Source: DATAUD01 sp036268455 (GTDB lineage: Bacteria > Verrucomicrobiota > Verrucomicrobiia > Limisphaerales > Palsa-1400). From it: a stretch of 64,000 bases of DNA. The notes under the pieces are model-generated. The model had not been told where the DNA came from. It saw only the letters and a program-made list of their open reading frames with translations, and made no database searches. The position numbers and the translations under genes were made by a program. Shown piece after piece: positions 35,352 through 44,345 of the stretch. Location: NCBI GenBank assembly GCA_036268455.1, contig DATAUD010000012.1, positions 16,104-80,103 on the forward strand, given 5' to 3'. Numbering within the stretch: the stretch's first letter is position 1; every line of letters starts with the position of its first letter.

Positions 35352-36104
35352 ATGAGTTTCGATATCTCGGCCTTGCTCGACCAATGGGATTACCAGCCCG
35401 GCCAGGTCGTCGTCAGAAAATTTCATGGGAAGGATGGCGTGGAGAAAATTCAACTTCGCGTGGATCTTGGTCTCCTGCAAATGAATGCCACAGGCCGTCC
35501 CGATGGCAAACGCCCCTACGGCCGCGAATCCCTGCTCGAATATTACTCGAGCCTCGTGGATAAATTCCGCCGCGAACATGACAATGACGACAAAGGATTC
35601 CGTTTAAGCGCCGAAGATTGCGCGCGCCTGCAACAAGAGGCCATTCAATATCACCATCGTTACATTTGCCTTTTCCAACTGGAGGATTTCGACGGCGTCA
35701 TCCAGGACGCCGAGCGCAACCTGCGCGTCTTTGACTTCGTCGAAAAATACTCGGGTTCGGATGAATTGGTCTGGTTGCTTCAGCAATTCCGTCCCCAGCA
35801 CTTGATGATGCGCGTGCGGGCAAGGGGCGCGATGGCGCTTAAGGCCAACCTTTACGATGAAGTCATCCGTCTTGTGGAGGCCGGGATTGAGGAGATTCGG
35901 CAATTCTATCGCGAGTACGACCGCCAGGACTTGTTGGAATCCAGCGGCGAAGTCCAATCACTGGAAATGTGGCTCCAGGAAATCCAGACCAAGCGTCCAA
36001 TGACCCCTCGTGAGAAACTCGAGAGCGCTTTAAACGAAGCGGTCAGGAACGAGAATTATGAGGAAGCCGCCCGTGTCCGCGATGCGCTCAAGAAGATGAG
36101 TTAG
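35352..36104 (+). CDS. UVR-motif protein of unknown function
   Basis: A 250-residue protein. I chose ATG 35352 (MSFDISALLDQWDYQPG); the upstream frame overlaps the divergent membrane gene. The N-terminal 70 residues form a beta-rich unit (QVVVRKFHGKDGVEKIQLRV), the middle is helical and TPR-like (LFQLEDFDGVIQDAERNLRV), and the C-terminus is a UvrB/UvrC motif (LNEAVRNENYEEAARVRD). The UVR motif mediates contacts in UvrB-UvrC, but is also found in McsA and Clp proteins. No nuclease domain is present, so repair function is not implied. Confidence 0.85.
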   Translation: MSFDISALLDQWDYQPGQVVVRKFHGKDGVEKIQLRVDLGLLQMNATGRPDGKRPYGRESLLEYYSSLVDKFRREHDNDDKGFRLSAEDCARLQQEAIQYHHRYICLFQLEDFDGVIQDAERNLRVFDFVEKYSGSDELVWLLQQFRPQHLMMRVRARGAMALKANLYDEVIRLVEAGIEEIRQFYREYDRQDLLESSGEVQSLEMWLQEIQTKRPMTPREKLESALNEAVRNENYEEAARVRDALKKMS

Positions 36105-36118
36105 CGGTCTGCCGGAGT

Positions 36119-36676
36119 TTACTTCACCAATTTCGCCAAAAACGCCACGCCGAAATCCTTCGCTGTTTCCGCCGGCGCTGTCGCAACGATGGATGACGTT
36201 TCATGCGCCAGAAGCATCCACGACAATGGGCCGCCCGATGCCAGCGGCAAAAGCCGGCCATCTTTATCAAACCATTCAAGCTGGTAATCGAACGATTTGG
36301 GAGCAGCGGTCATGTTGTAAACATCCACCTGGATTTTTAGAAGATTGTCAGCCCCGGTTGAGGAAAGCACTTTGACGACCCGCAACGTGTCATTCAATGA
36401 GCTGTCAACTATGATTCGGGTGTCCTTAACCGCAGGAGGCGCCGACGCGGGTTGGGATGGGCGAATCGGTTCCGGAGCCTGGGGTTGGGCAGGTTGCGGC
36501 CGGGAAGATTGCTGCCGGGCTAGCTGCGATTGGAATGACTGCGTTTGCGCCGCCGGTGCTGGTTGGGTCTCTGGAATAGGTTGCGAGGAAGTCAGAGCGG
36601 GGGAGCCGCAGCCTGTCGCCAACGCAATCACCATCCAGGGAAAAACATTCTGTATTAATTTCGCGGCCAAGGCCAT
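36119..36676 (-). CDS. YcfL-like (DUF1425) lipoprotein
   Basis: A 185-residue predicted lipoprotein from ATG 36676, with signal LIQNVFPWMVIALATGC and Cys23. A long Pro/Gln/Ser-rich linker (about 30-85) leads to a C-terminal beta-sandwich with DVYNMTAAPKSFDYQLEWFD, resembling DUF1425/YcfL. It lies 4 bases after the convergent UVR gene region's end and follows glgC on the same strand by about 40 bases. Role unknown, probably envelope. Confidence 0.7.
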   Translation of the reverse strand: MALAAKLIQNVFPWMVIALATGCGSPALTSSQPIPETQPAPAAQTQSFQSQLARQQSSRPQPAQPQAPEPIRPSQPASAPPAVKDTRIIVDSSLNDTLRVVKVLSSTGADNLLKIQVDVYNMTAAPKSFDYQLEWFDKDGRLLPLASGGPLSWMLLAHETSSIVATAPAETAKDFGVAFLAKLVK

Positions 36677-36715
36677 TGATCCAACTATAAAGGGACAACG
36701 GCGGGCCGTCACCGG

Positions 36716-38005
36716 CTAAATTGTCGTGCCGTGCGGGATGACGGCGTTTTTGGGAATGATCACGATGCCGTCGCGGATGTAATACAACGGATGGTCCACT
36801 TTCTCCGGCTTTCCGGCGGGCGAAATTTTGCAGTTCTCGCCGATGCGCGCATTTTTGTCGATAATCGCGTTTTCAATCGTTGTGTTTCGGCCAACGCCGA
36901 TGCGCGGCAAGCCCTTCGCCTCATACTGGCGGATCGACGATTCGGATTCGTAGTAATCGCACCCCAGGAGGATGGTGCGGGTCAAATTGCAATCTTCGTG
37001 CACGATGCTCCGCACGCCCACGATGCTATAATTGACATTGCAATGGTTCAAAATGCATCCGTCCGAAATGACGCCGTGGTTGATTTCCGCGCCGTTGATT
37101 TTCGACGCCGGCAAAAACCGCGGCCGGGTGAATATCGGCGCGCTCATGTCAAAGAAGTTGAAGCGCGGCAGTTCCGCCACCAAATCGAGATTTGCGTCAA
37201 AATAGGAGCGAATTGTGCCGACATCCTCCCAGTAGCCTTGAAAGACGTGGGCGTAAACCTTGTGCGTGTCGATTGCCTGCGGGATGACGTGCTTGCCAAA
37301 ATCCGTCAGCGAATTGTCCAGCAACTTCAGCAGCACCTCGCGGTTGAACAGATAGATGCCCATCGATGCCAGCAGGGTGTCCGGGTGGGATTCCACCCCC
37401 AATTGCGTCTGGATCGCGTTGTCCACCCGCAGCGAATCCAGCACCGCCGGGTCCTTGGGTTTCTCGACAAACCGCGTGATTCGGGATGTTGAATCAATCT
37501 GCATGATGCCGAAGGCCTCGGCCTCCTTCCGCGAAACCGTGATGGTTGCAACTGTGATGTCCGCCTTGCTTTCCACGTGTTCCGAGATGATCAGGCGGAA
37601 GTCCATCCGGTAAAGCTGGTCGCCGCTGAGAATCAGGAGATATTCAAAATCATGATTGAGGAAGTGCAGCAGATTCTTCCGCACCGCGTCCGCCGTCCCC
37701 TGATACCACGACGTGTCTGAAAAAGTCTGCTCAGCCGCGAGGATTTCGACAAACCCGCCCGTAAACTGGTCGAACTTGTACGACTGCGAAATGTGGCGGT
37801 GCAGGGAGGCGGAATTGAATTGCGTCAGCAAATAAATGCGCCTGAGGCCGGAGTTGATGCAGTTGGAAATCGGAATATCGACGAGGCGGTATTTGCCCGC
37901 CAGCGGCACGGCGGGCTTGCTGCGGTCCCGGGTAAGTGGAAAAAGCCGTGTGCCCTGGCCTCCCCCCATAATGACCGAGAGCACATTGCTCGTATTGACT
38001 GACAT
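36716..38005 (-). CDS. glgC: Glucose-1-phosphate adenylyltransferase
   Basis: Makes ADP-glucose for glycogen synthesis. From ATG 38005 (38026 is the alternative) it is 429 residues: nucleotide-binding GGGQGTRLFPLT near 13-24, KPAVPLAGKYRLVDIPISN, the catalytic SGDQLYRMD segment near 131, the glucose-1-P-binding VEKP near 180, and a C-terminal left-handed beta-helix with hexapeptides (INGAEINHGVISDG). The matching glycogen synthase gene starts 24 kb away at 62623. A hairpin at 38142-38160 separates it from the GH43-like gene upstream. Confidence 0.94.
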   Translation of the reverse strand: MSVNTSNVLSVIMGGGQGTRLFPLTRDRSKPAVPLAGKYRLVDIPISNCINSGLRRIYLLTQFNSASLHRHISQSYKFDQFTGGFVEILAAEQTFSDTSWYQGTADAVRKNLLHFLNHDFEYLLILSGDQLYRMDFRLIISEHVESKADITVATITVSRKEAEAFGIMQIDSTSRITRFVEKPKDPAVLDSLRVDNAIQTQLGVESHPDTLLASMGIYLFNREVLLKLLDNSLTDFGKHVIPQAIDTHKVYAHVFQGYWEDVGTIRSYFDANLDLVAELPRFNFFDMSAPIFTRPRFLPASKINGAEINHGVISDGCILNHCNVNYSIVGVRSIVHEDCNLTRTILLGCDYYESESSIRQYEAKGLPRIGVGRNTTIENAIIDKNARIGENCKISPAGKPEKVDHPLYYIRDGIVIIPKNAVIPHGTTI

Positions 38006-38141
38006 GCGTGTCCGTTGCTGTGCCATTGCTTTGTCTCAATTCGCCGCACGCAGAACTTAGACTTGCGAAGCATCTTGCGCAAGAGAAGTTATGGAAAAGT
38101 TGAGCCAACTTCGGGTAACAGTTACTTTTGGCGCACGGCGG

Positions 38142-38160
38142 CCAACACCCGAGGTGTTGG
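38142..38160 (-). terminator. Hairpin just after GH43-like gene
   Basis: Perfect arms CCAACACC (38142-38149) and GGTGTTGG (38153-38160) with a 3-base loop directly follow the minus-strand stop codon (TAA, 38161-38163). There is no T run after it, so it may act by RNA stabilisation or Rho-linked termination rather than intrinsically. Confidence 0.55.
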
Positions 38161-39360
38161 TTAAGGTGATGCCGGCCCGCTTGCGTGAGCGCCCTCGCCG
38201 TTTGAGCCATCCAGGCTCCAGCTTTCCTTCCATTCCAACACGGGCAGCCCGTTGTCCATCTGCATGGGAAGCCAGATATAGCGTCCATCGATGGCGTTGT
38301 CCGGCCGCCAGCGATCCGCCATGAAAATAAACGGCGCCGCCCGTCCGGAACTCGGCAGCACGAAGGTCGATTGGGAATCAAAAGTGATTTTGTTCTGCTG
38401 CTCGGTCCCATGGCATGGATTTCCCTGGTACGTCCACGGCCCCCAAATGGAATCGGCGGAAAAGCATCTGCAAGGATTGGGCGCCCAACCGGTGGTGCCA
38501 GAGGTCAAGAGGAAATATCGCCCCCCGGCCTTGAACATCGCCGGCGCTTCGTTGAACTTTCCCACCAGGATTCGCGCGTAATGCCCCGCGGGGGCCGTAA
38601 AATCGGCGTCCAGTTGCGAAATTTGCAGCGTCCCATTTTCCTCGGATGAATAGATATGGTACACCTTACCGTCGTCATCCTGGAACATCGTCATGTCGCG
38701 CGCCATTTGACCGCCTTCAAAATCGCGCCGGCAGAGCAAATCCTCCGGGAACTTGCGTCCGGGCGGGCCGCCGGTGAAAAGGTACTTCGCCAGATCCGCC
38801 TGGTCATCGCTGCTCAACGGCTTGCGCCGGTCGGCCGGAAGATTGTCCGGCCATACACCCGCGTTGGGGCGCATCGAACGCAAAAAACGGTACGGTCCGG
38901 CCGGCTGATCGGCGATTGCGACGCCGCTGCGGGCGCTCTTGTAACCGTTGTGTTTCAACTCAAGGTGAAACCACATGACAAATTTTCCTGTTCGTTGGTT
39001 GAAGACCACCTTCGGGCGTTCGAGAATGCAGCCGCGCGCAATGTCGCTGCCAGGATCGTCCGATACTGCCAAAGCAATTCCCTCGTCCTTCCAATTATAA
39101 AGGTCTTTGGACGAATAAACATGAACACCCACCTGGGCCGTATTGCCTCGTTTGCCGGCCACTTTGTGCTCTCCGAACCAATAATAGGTTCCGTCGTGGA
39201 GCAAAATCCCTCCACCGTGCGCATTGATATGGACTCCGCGATCATCCGGCCAGATTTCGCCGGGGTAAAAAAGCCGTCGTGTTTCCGGAGTGTCCGCGCG
39301 AGAAATTGGCGCCAAAGCCGCGGAGAGCACCAGTGCGACAAGGAAAGTGCGCATATACAT
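38161..39360 (-). CDS. Secreted GH43-like glycoside hydrolase
   Basis: A 399-residue secreted protein from ATG 39360 or 39354, with signal MRTFLVALVLSAALAPISRA. The five-bladed propeller start INAHGGGILLHDGTYYWFGE, then VHVYSSKDLYNWKDEG and CILERPKVVFN, resembles the GH43 galactan 1,3-beta-galactosidase group. Candidate catalytic Asp and Glu residues are in this region but cannot be assigned firmly. Acts outside the cytoplasm on plant or microbial glycans. It follows a pseudopilin gene on the same strand. Confidence 0.82.
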   Translation of the reverse strand: MYMRTFLVALVLSAALAPISRADTPETRRLFYPGEIWPDDRGVHINAHGGGILLHDGTYYWFGEHKVAGKRGNTAQVGVHVYSSKDLYNWKDEGIALAVSDDPGSDIARGCILERPKVVFNQRTGKFVMWFHLELKHNGYKSARSGVAIADQPAGPYRFLRSMRPNAGVWPDNLPADRRKPLSSDDQADLAKYLFTGGPPGRKFPEDLLCRRDFEGGQMARDMTMFQDDDGKVYHIYSSEENGTLQISQLDADFTAPAGHYARILVGKFNEAPAMFKAGGRYFLLTSGTTGWAPNPCRCFSADSIWGPWTYQGNPCHGTEQQNKITFDSQSTFVLPSSGRAAPFIFMADRWRPDNAIDGRYIWLPMQMDNGLPVLEWKESWSLDGSNGEGAHASGPASP

Positions 39361-39426
39361 ATTGGAGGCTAACACCCTCCAAAACGGCCAGTCACTCACC
39401 TTTTTGGGTAATAGCGGGAGACCGCC

Positions 39427-40266
39427 TTAATGGGTGGGTGTCCGTTGCGCCAGCCATGCGAGGTCCACATTGGCGGTGACATTGAGATCGTTAACAGTAG
39501 TGCCGGGGACCACAGGAACGATGGTCTTGGGATTCAGCCATTTGTGGATTTCGGAATGCCCGTCGCAAAAACTCACGGTGCCTGCGTTGTTGTGAAGTGT
39601 GGAGGGAAGTTCGGTGAATTCCCCGGTTCCGTTGGTTGATACGGGATCAACGTACATTATTTCGTCATCGATGCTCATCGGATTCTCATCGAAAAACAAC
39701 CAGCTCTGCGCGGGTCCGGGCTTTATCAAATCGGCCCCTTTTTTGGCCCAAAAGTTCGGAAAAGTCCCAAAGTTATACTTCTTTCCGTCTCCCACGCCGG
39801 AGTCCATGGAGATGCTCCGGCAGCGGTTCGGAAATCCTTCCCCGCGTTGCAGCGAAGTCAAATAAGTATCCGCTGGACACCAGTAAATCTTGGGGTTCTT
39901 GGCCACATACGAACCGAGAGAAGATACCAGGGGATTGATCAAATACGCGGTGTTGGTGTTGTCCGGACTGGTAGTCCAATCTATTATGCCTTCGCACCAA
40001 CTGTGCACTGTAATGCCATTGATGACGAAGTCGGACGACCAATCGGAGTTAATCGCCAGGTAATCGTTGTAGTCACCGGAATACATGGCCCAGGCCAGGT
40101 GCAACTCTTTTTTGTTGTTCAGGCAGTCGGTTGCCAGCGCGGTTTGTTTTGCCTTGGCCAAAGAAGGCAGCAGCATCGCGGCCAATATGGCAATGATCGC
40201 GATAACGACAAGCAATTCAATCAATGTAAAGGCCGATGCCTTCGCGCGCGAGCCATGTGTAAACAT
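39427..40266 (-). CDS. Type II pseudopilin-like protein with H-X9-DG motif
   Basis: A 279-residue paralogue of the protein at 12451-13308. The prepilin leader KASAFTLIELLVVIAIIAIL leads into AAMLLPSLAKAKQ. The C-terminal signature is H-NNAGTVSFC-DG followed by HSEIHKW. Processing by prepilin peptidase and insertion in a type II secretion-like filament are predicted. No secretion ATPase or secretin is in the window. It precedes the GH43-like gene, which may hint at polysaccharide-linked expression. Confidence 0.88.
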   Translation of the reverse strand: MFTHGSRAKASAFTLIELLVVIAIIAILAAMLLPSLAKAKQTALATDCLNNKKELHLAWAMYSGDYNDYLAINSDWSSDFVINGITVHSWCEGIIDWTTSPDNTNTAYLINPLVSSLGSYVAKNPKIYWCPADTYLTSLQRGEGFPNRCRSISMDSGVGDGKKYNFGTFPNFWAKKGADLIKPGPAQSWLFFDENPMSIDDEIMYVDPVSTNGTGEFTELPSTLHNNAGTVSFCDGHSEIHKWLNPKTIVPVVPGTTVNDLNVTANVDLAWLAQRTPTH

Positions 40267-40338
40267 AATTATCTAGTGCTTCAGTCCTTATTATAACCGA
40301 TCGTCCTATTTTTGCCAGTTTTGGCCCCGGAAAGGGAG

Positions 40339-40368
40339 TCGGATAAAGTGATGTCAGATAAAGTGACG
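40339..40368. repeat. Imperfect 15-base tandem duplication
   Basis: TCGGATAAAGTGATG is followed directly by TCAGATAAAGTGACG, 13 of 15 positions identical. It lies in the intergenic space between the pseudopilin and the small membrane protein, about 75-100 bases ahead of the latter, and could be a paired regulator site or replication slippage. Confidence 0.45.
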
Positions 40369-40441
40369 ACACGCCTCAGACAAGGGCGAAACCGCGACAG
40401 GCCCACTTGAAACGGTTCAAGCGATGCCTTAGTATCGACTA

Positions 40442-40876
40442 ATGGACTCGGAAAGCGGCGCGGACAGCGGACTTGTTAGGATAATGGTCCTCGGAACGGC
40501 CCTGGCTTGTGGGGCGATGGCCGGCAGCCTGGAGGCGTTGCGCGCCCGGGCCGCCGGATTCTATTTCGAGATTTCCTGGCGCACAGCCGTCATTTTTGTC
40601 ATCGGCACGGCGCTTATTCTCTGGATTTGGCGCATCATGCTCGATGAAACCGATACCCCGCATCAGCGGCGCGCCCGACTGCTTGCGAAGACCTTTTTAT
40701 TCGCCTCCGCCGCGGCGGCATTTCTCTACCCCTTGCGTTTTGTTCCGAAATCCAAGTTGCCGGACATCGCGATTGGGCTGAGTCTGGCGGTTTTCGTCCT
40801 GTCAATAGTAGGAATCCTGGTTTGGAAAACGCGGCGGTTCCTGGAAGAGGACGAGCGGGAGCACGAAATCAAGTAG
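40442..40876 (+). CDS. Small three-helix membrane protein
   Basis: A 144-residue protein with hydrophobic segments near residues 13-28, 48-64 (AVIFVIGTALILWIWRI), 83-98 and 110-128 (IAIGLSLAVFVLSIVGILVW), so three or four helices, and a charged C-terminus (RRFLEEDEREHEIK). I do not recognise a family. It stands alone between the pseudopilin and the thioredoxin-like gene. Confidence 0.65.
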   Translation: MDSESGADSGLVRIMVLGTALACGAMAGSLEALRARAAGFYFEISWRTAVIFVIGTALILWIWRIMLDETDTPHQRRARLLAKTFLFASAAAAFLYPLRFVPKSKLPDIAIGLSLAVFVLSIVGILVWKTRRFLEEDEREHEIK

Positions 40877-41004
40877 ATGGCGCCCGCCGTTTTGTCAAAA
40901 ATCAAAAACTTGCGCTCACTATTGCAGTGTCCAATAAATGACGGACCGAACGGAGGAAGGAAAATTCCTAATTTGAAACTCATGAAATCAGGAAGGTACG
41001 CCTT

Positions 41005-41814
41005 ATGCCATTTCGATTAATGACATTCATCACCCTGACTGGCGTCATCGTCGCATTGCAGTCGCCGATTGAAGTTGTCGCGGATAACTCAACCAATGGC
41101 GTTACCCCCGCGCAGATTCGGGACCCGATCATGTTGCGCAGGGACAAGCTAAACCACCTCAAGTGGCCCCAAGGGGCTGAAGAGTTCGTGGCTGGGGCGC
41201 GGGCTCTTGAGAAAGATGATCCCAAATCGCCCCTTGGCTATGAACTGATGATGGAAGCAATCGACAATTATGAATACTTTCACGAGCGGGATAAAGCCCG
41301 CAGCCTGGCGGAAAAAATGGCTCAAAGTTACACTCCTCCGCGTTATAGAGCCTGGGCCGAAGGTTACCTCCGCCGATCAGACGCGCTTGGCAAGCCGATC
41401 TCAATACGATTCGCGGCAGTTGATGGCAAGACGGTTGATTTGGCTGACATGCGAGGAAAAGTCGTTCTCGTCGATTTCTGGGCAACCGGCTGCCGCCCAT
41501 GCGTCGCAGAATTGCCCGCGCTAAAAGCCGTCTATGAACGGTTACACCAACGCGGTTTTGAAGTAATAGGAATCAGTTGCGACACAGACAAAGAGCGGCT
41601 TCTGAACTTTACCAAGAAGAATGGTTACTCATGGCCGGAGTATTTCGATGGCAAGCTGCAGGAGGACAACAAGTTCACACAGCAATTTGGCATTGATGGC
41701 ATTCCCCATATGTTCCTGGTGGATCGCCAAGGTAAACTGCGCGTCGATGGCGTGCGTGCCAAGGGCGGCTTTGAAACGCAAATCGAAAAGCTGCTCGACG
41801 AATCCCAAAATTGA
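41005..41814 (+). CDS. TlpA-like secreted thioredoxin-fold protein
   Basis: A 269-residue exported thiol protein. A signal peptide (MTFITLTGVIVALQSPIEVV) leads to a helical domain to about residue 125, then a thioredoxin/AhpC-TSA fold: VVLVDFWATGCRPCVAELP with the CxxC pair at Cys163 and Cys166, cis-Pro segment GIDGIPHMFLVDRQG near 230. Probably a periplasmic disulfide reductase, conceivably a reductant for envelope proteins such as MsrB. The N-terminal helical domain is common in verrucomicrobial and Bacteroidetes relatives. Confidence 0.88.
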   Translation: MPFRLMTFITLTGVIVALQSPIEVVADNSTNGVTPAQIRDPIMLRRDKLNHLKWPQGAEEFVAGARALEKDDPKSPLGYELMMEAIDNYEYFHERDKARSLAEKMAQSYTPPRYRAWAEGYLRRSDALGKPISIRFAAVDGKTVDLADMRGKVVLVDFWATGCRPCVAELPALKAVYERLHQRGFEVIGISCDTDKERLLNFTKKNGYSWPEYFDGKLQEDNKFTQQFGIDGIPHMFLVDRQGKLRVDGVRAKGGFETQIEKLLDESQN

Positions 41815-41885
41815 TGTTTCGAAGTTCCGCGACTCTCCACCGTTTTGTCTTGAAGCGGTGCGAGATGTGCCTTAGCGGTTAGCTC

Positions 41886-44333
41886 ATGCGTCCACACCTT
41901 TGGCCAAATCGGGTTCTTTGCTTATTCCTATTGGCGTCTCTGCTGGTCCCATCCGCCGCCATTTTCGCCCGGGAAAAGCCTTCGGATTCCGCCAAATCAG
42001 ATGACACCAAGGATGCCGACAAAAAGTCCGACGAAAAAAAATCCAAAATCAAGAAGTACGACCAAGTCATCACCACGAACGCCGTCACCAAAGTCGGCCT
42101 CTTCCGAGTGCATCGCATTGAAGACAAGCTCTATTACGAAATCCCGCCGGATGCCCTCAACACCGATTTGCTTTGGGTGGTCCAAATATCTGAAACCACA
42201 GAGGGCAGTTCGTACGCTGGAATGCCGGTCGGCGACCGCGTGGTGCGCTGGGAATTGCGCGACGATGTGGTCCTCCTGCGCGACGTTCGCTACGATATAC
42301 GCGCCGACACATCCGATCCCATCGCCCAAGCCGTTAAAGCTTCAAACCTCGCCCCGATCATAAAGACTTTCGATGTCAAGGCCTACGGGAAGGACAAGGC
42401 GCCCGTCATCGACGTTACGGACCTTTTTAAAAAGGACGTGGCGGAATTCAGCGCGCGACGGGCGCTTCATTGCGGCGCGATGGATGATGAACGCTCCTTC
42501 GTCGATGAATTCAAGGCGTTTCCCAGGAACATCAATGTGCGTGTGATCGCAACGTTCGCGCCCGGAAAGCAAAAAGACGGCGGGTCTGATGAAGGCCCCG
42601 AATCCAGCGGGATCACGGCGGTTCTGTGTCATAGCATGGTTAAATTGCCGGAGACGCAAATGAAACCGCGCCGGTTCGATTCACGCGTCGGATTCTTTAC
42701 CCAATCCTTCACCGATTTCACGGACCGTGAGGAGCCCGAGGCGGAAACCATCCGCTACATTCTCCGGTGGCGCCTGGAAAAGAAAAATCCGGACGCCAAA
42801 GTTTCCGAACCTGTCAAACCTATCGTTTTCTATGTGGCGCGGGAAGTGCCGGAAAAATGGAAACGGTATGTCAAACAGGGCATCGAAGATTGGGCGCCCG
42901 CGTTTCTGGCGGCCGGCTTTACCAATGCTATCATCGGCAAATACGCCCCGGATGCCATCGACGACCCGGACTGGGACGTCGAGGATGCCCGCATTTCGAG
43001 CATTCGCTGGCTTCCTTCGGACATCGAAAATGCATTCGGACCGCAGGTTCATGATCCTCGCACCGGTGAAATTCTCAGCGCCGATGTCCGCATTTATCAC
43101 AATGTGCAAAAACTTGTCCGCGATTGGTATTTCGTCCAGGCATCCCCGTGCGATCCACGCGCCCAGACCTTTCCGTTGTCTGACGACCTTGAGGGCGAAT
43201 TGATCCGGTTCGTCGTCGCGCATGAAGTCGGCCATTCGCTCGGGTTTCCCCACAACATGAAGGCTTCCTCGAGCTATTCCATCGAGCAGCTCCGGGATCC
43301 TAAGTGGACCAAAAAGAATGGCACCGCGCCTTCAATTATGGATTACGCCCGTTACAACTACGTCGCCCAGCCCGGCGATGGCGCGGGATTAATGCCCAAG
43401 GTCGGGCCTTACGATTACTTTGCGGTGAATTGGGGTTACCGGCAGTTCCCCAAAGGCGCGGATGAAAAGGCCGAACTGGAGAAAATCACCAAGGTCCAGA
43501 TCGACCAGCCGATATACCGTTTCGGAGATCCCAACGCGGGCGTCGATTCAACCCAGCAGACCGAAGACCTCAGTTCCAATGCCGTCGAAGCTACACGCCT
43601 GGGGCTTCTCAATTTGCAACGCGTCGCCGGTTATTTGGTCAAGGCCACGAGCAAACCCGGCAAGGACTACCAATTGCTCTCCGACGAATACGATTCTCTC
43701 CTGAGCCAATGGAGCCGCGAAATGGGCCACGTTGCCAACGTTGTCGCCGGAGTTGAGGAGATCAATCTGTATTATGGCGACGCCAATCGGCGGTACTTTC
43801 CCAATTCCGCCGATTACCAGCGGAAGGCCGTTCACTTTTTGCTCGACCATGCGCTGACCACACCGACCAATTTTATAAGCGAAGACATTATTGCCCGGCT
43901 TACGGCGGAAGGAACCGCTGAACGTGTGCTCCACGCGCAAAGCGCCGTTCTCAGGAATTTGATTTCCAGCCAGCGCGTTGATCGCCTTGCCGAGATCGAA
44001 CAAACCTCGACCAACACCACTTACAGTCCCACGGAACTTTTTGCGGACCTTCGCGGCGGCCTTTTCCGCGAACTCAACGCCAACCCGGTGGACATCGATT
44101 TGTATCGCCGCAATCTCCAGCGTTCCTACGTCGATATGCTCTCCGCGACCCTCAAGAATCCCGCGAGAGATTCCGACCTTCCGGCGTATGCTCGCGCCGA
44201 ATTGGAAGCCATCCGCGCGATGATTGACAGGACCGGTGCTTCGCAGATTAAGCCGGTGGCCCGGATACATTTGAAAGACTTGGCGGCGCGCATCAGTCGG
44301 GCGCTTGATCCGCGCCTTCCAATCGAGCAGTAA
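41886..44333 (+). CDS. Zincin metalloprotease (DUF5117/DUF4953 type)
   Basis: An 815-residue secreted protein. A signal peptide (LFLLASLLVPSAAIFA) precedes a Lys/Asp-rich stretch (KSDDTKDADKKSDEKKSK) and a beta-rich DUF5117-like domain. The zincin motif HEVGHSLGFPH is at residues 446-456, with catalytic Glu447 and ligands His446, His450 and His456, in a metzincin HExxHxxGxxH pattern. A long C-terminal helical DUF4953-like region follows. Presumed periplasmic or surface protease with unknown substrates. It is 71 bases after the thioredoxin-like gene. Confidence 0.9.
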   Translation: MRPHLWPNRVLCLFLLASLLVPSAAIFAREKPSDSAKSDDTKDADKKSDEKKSKIKKYDQVITTNAVTKVGLFRVHRIEDKLYYEIPPDALNTDLLWVVQISETTEGSSYAGMPVGDRVVRWELRDDVVLLRDVRYDIRADTSDPIAQAVKASNLAPIIKTFDVKAYGKDKAPVIDVTDLFKKDVAEFSARRALHCGAMDDERSFVDEFKAFPRNINVRVIATFAPGKQKDGGSDEGPESSGITAVLCHSMVKLPETQMKPRRFDSRVGFFTQSFTDFTDREEPEAETIRYILRWRLEKKNPDAKVSEPVKPIVFYVAREVPEKWKRYVKQGIEDWAPAFLAAGFTNAIIGKYAPDAIDDPDWDVEDARISSIRWLPSDIENAFGPQVHDPRTGEILSADVRIYHNVQKLVRDWYFVQASPCDPRAQTFPLSDDLEGELIRFVVAHEVGHSLGFPHNMKASSSYSIEQLRDPKWTKKNGTAPSIMDYARYNYVAQPGDGAGLMPKVGPYDYFAVNWGYRQFPKGADEKAELEKITKVQIDQPIYRFGDPNAGVDSTQQTEDLSSNAVEATRLGLLNLQRVAGYLVKATSKPGKDYQLLSDEYDSLLSQWSREMGHVANVVAGVEEINLYYGDANRRYFPNSADYQRKAVHFLLDHALTTPTNFISEDIIARLTAEGTAERVLHAQSAVLRNLISSQRVDRLAEIEQTSTNTTYSPTELFADLRGGLFRELNANPVDIDLYRRNLQRSYVDMLSATLKNPARDSDLPAYARAELEAIRAMIDRTGASQIKPVARIHLKDLAARISRALDPRLPIEQ

Positions 44334-44345
44334 ACTACCCGAGCG

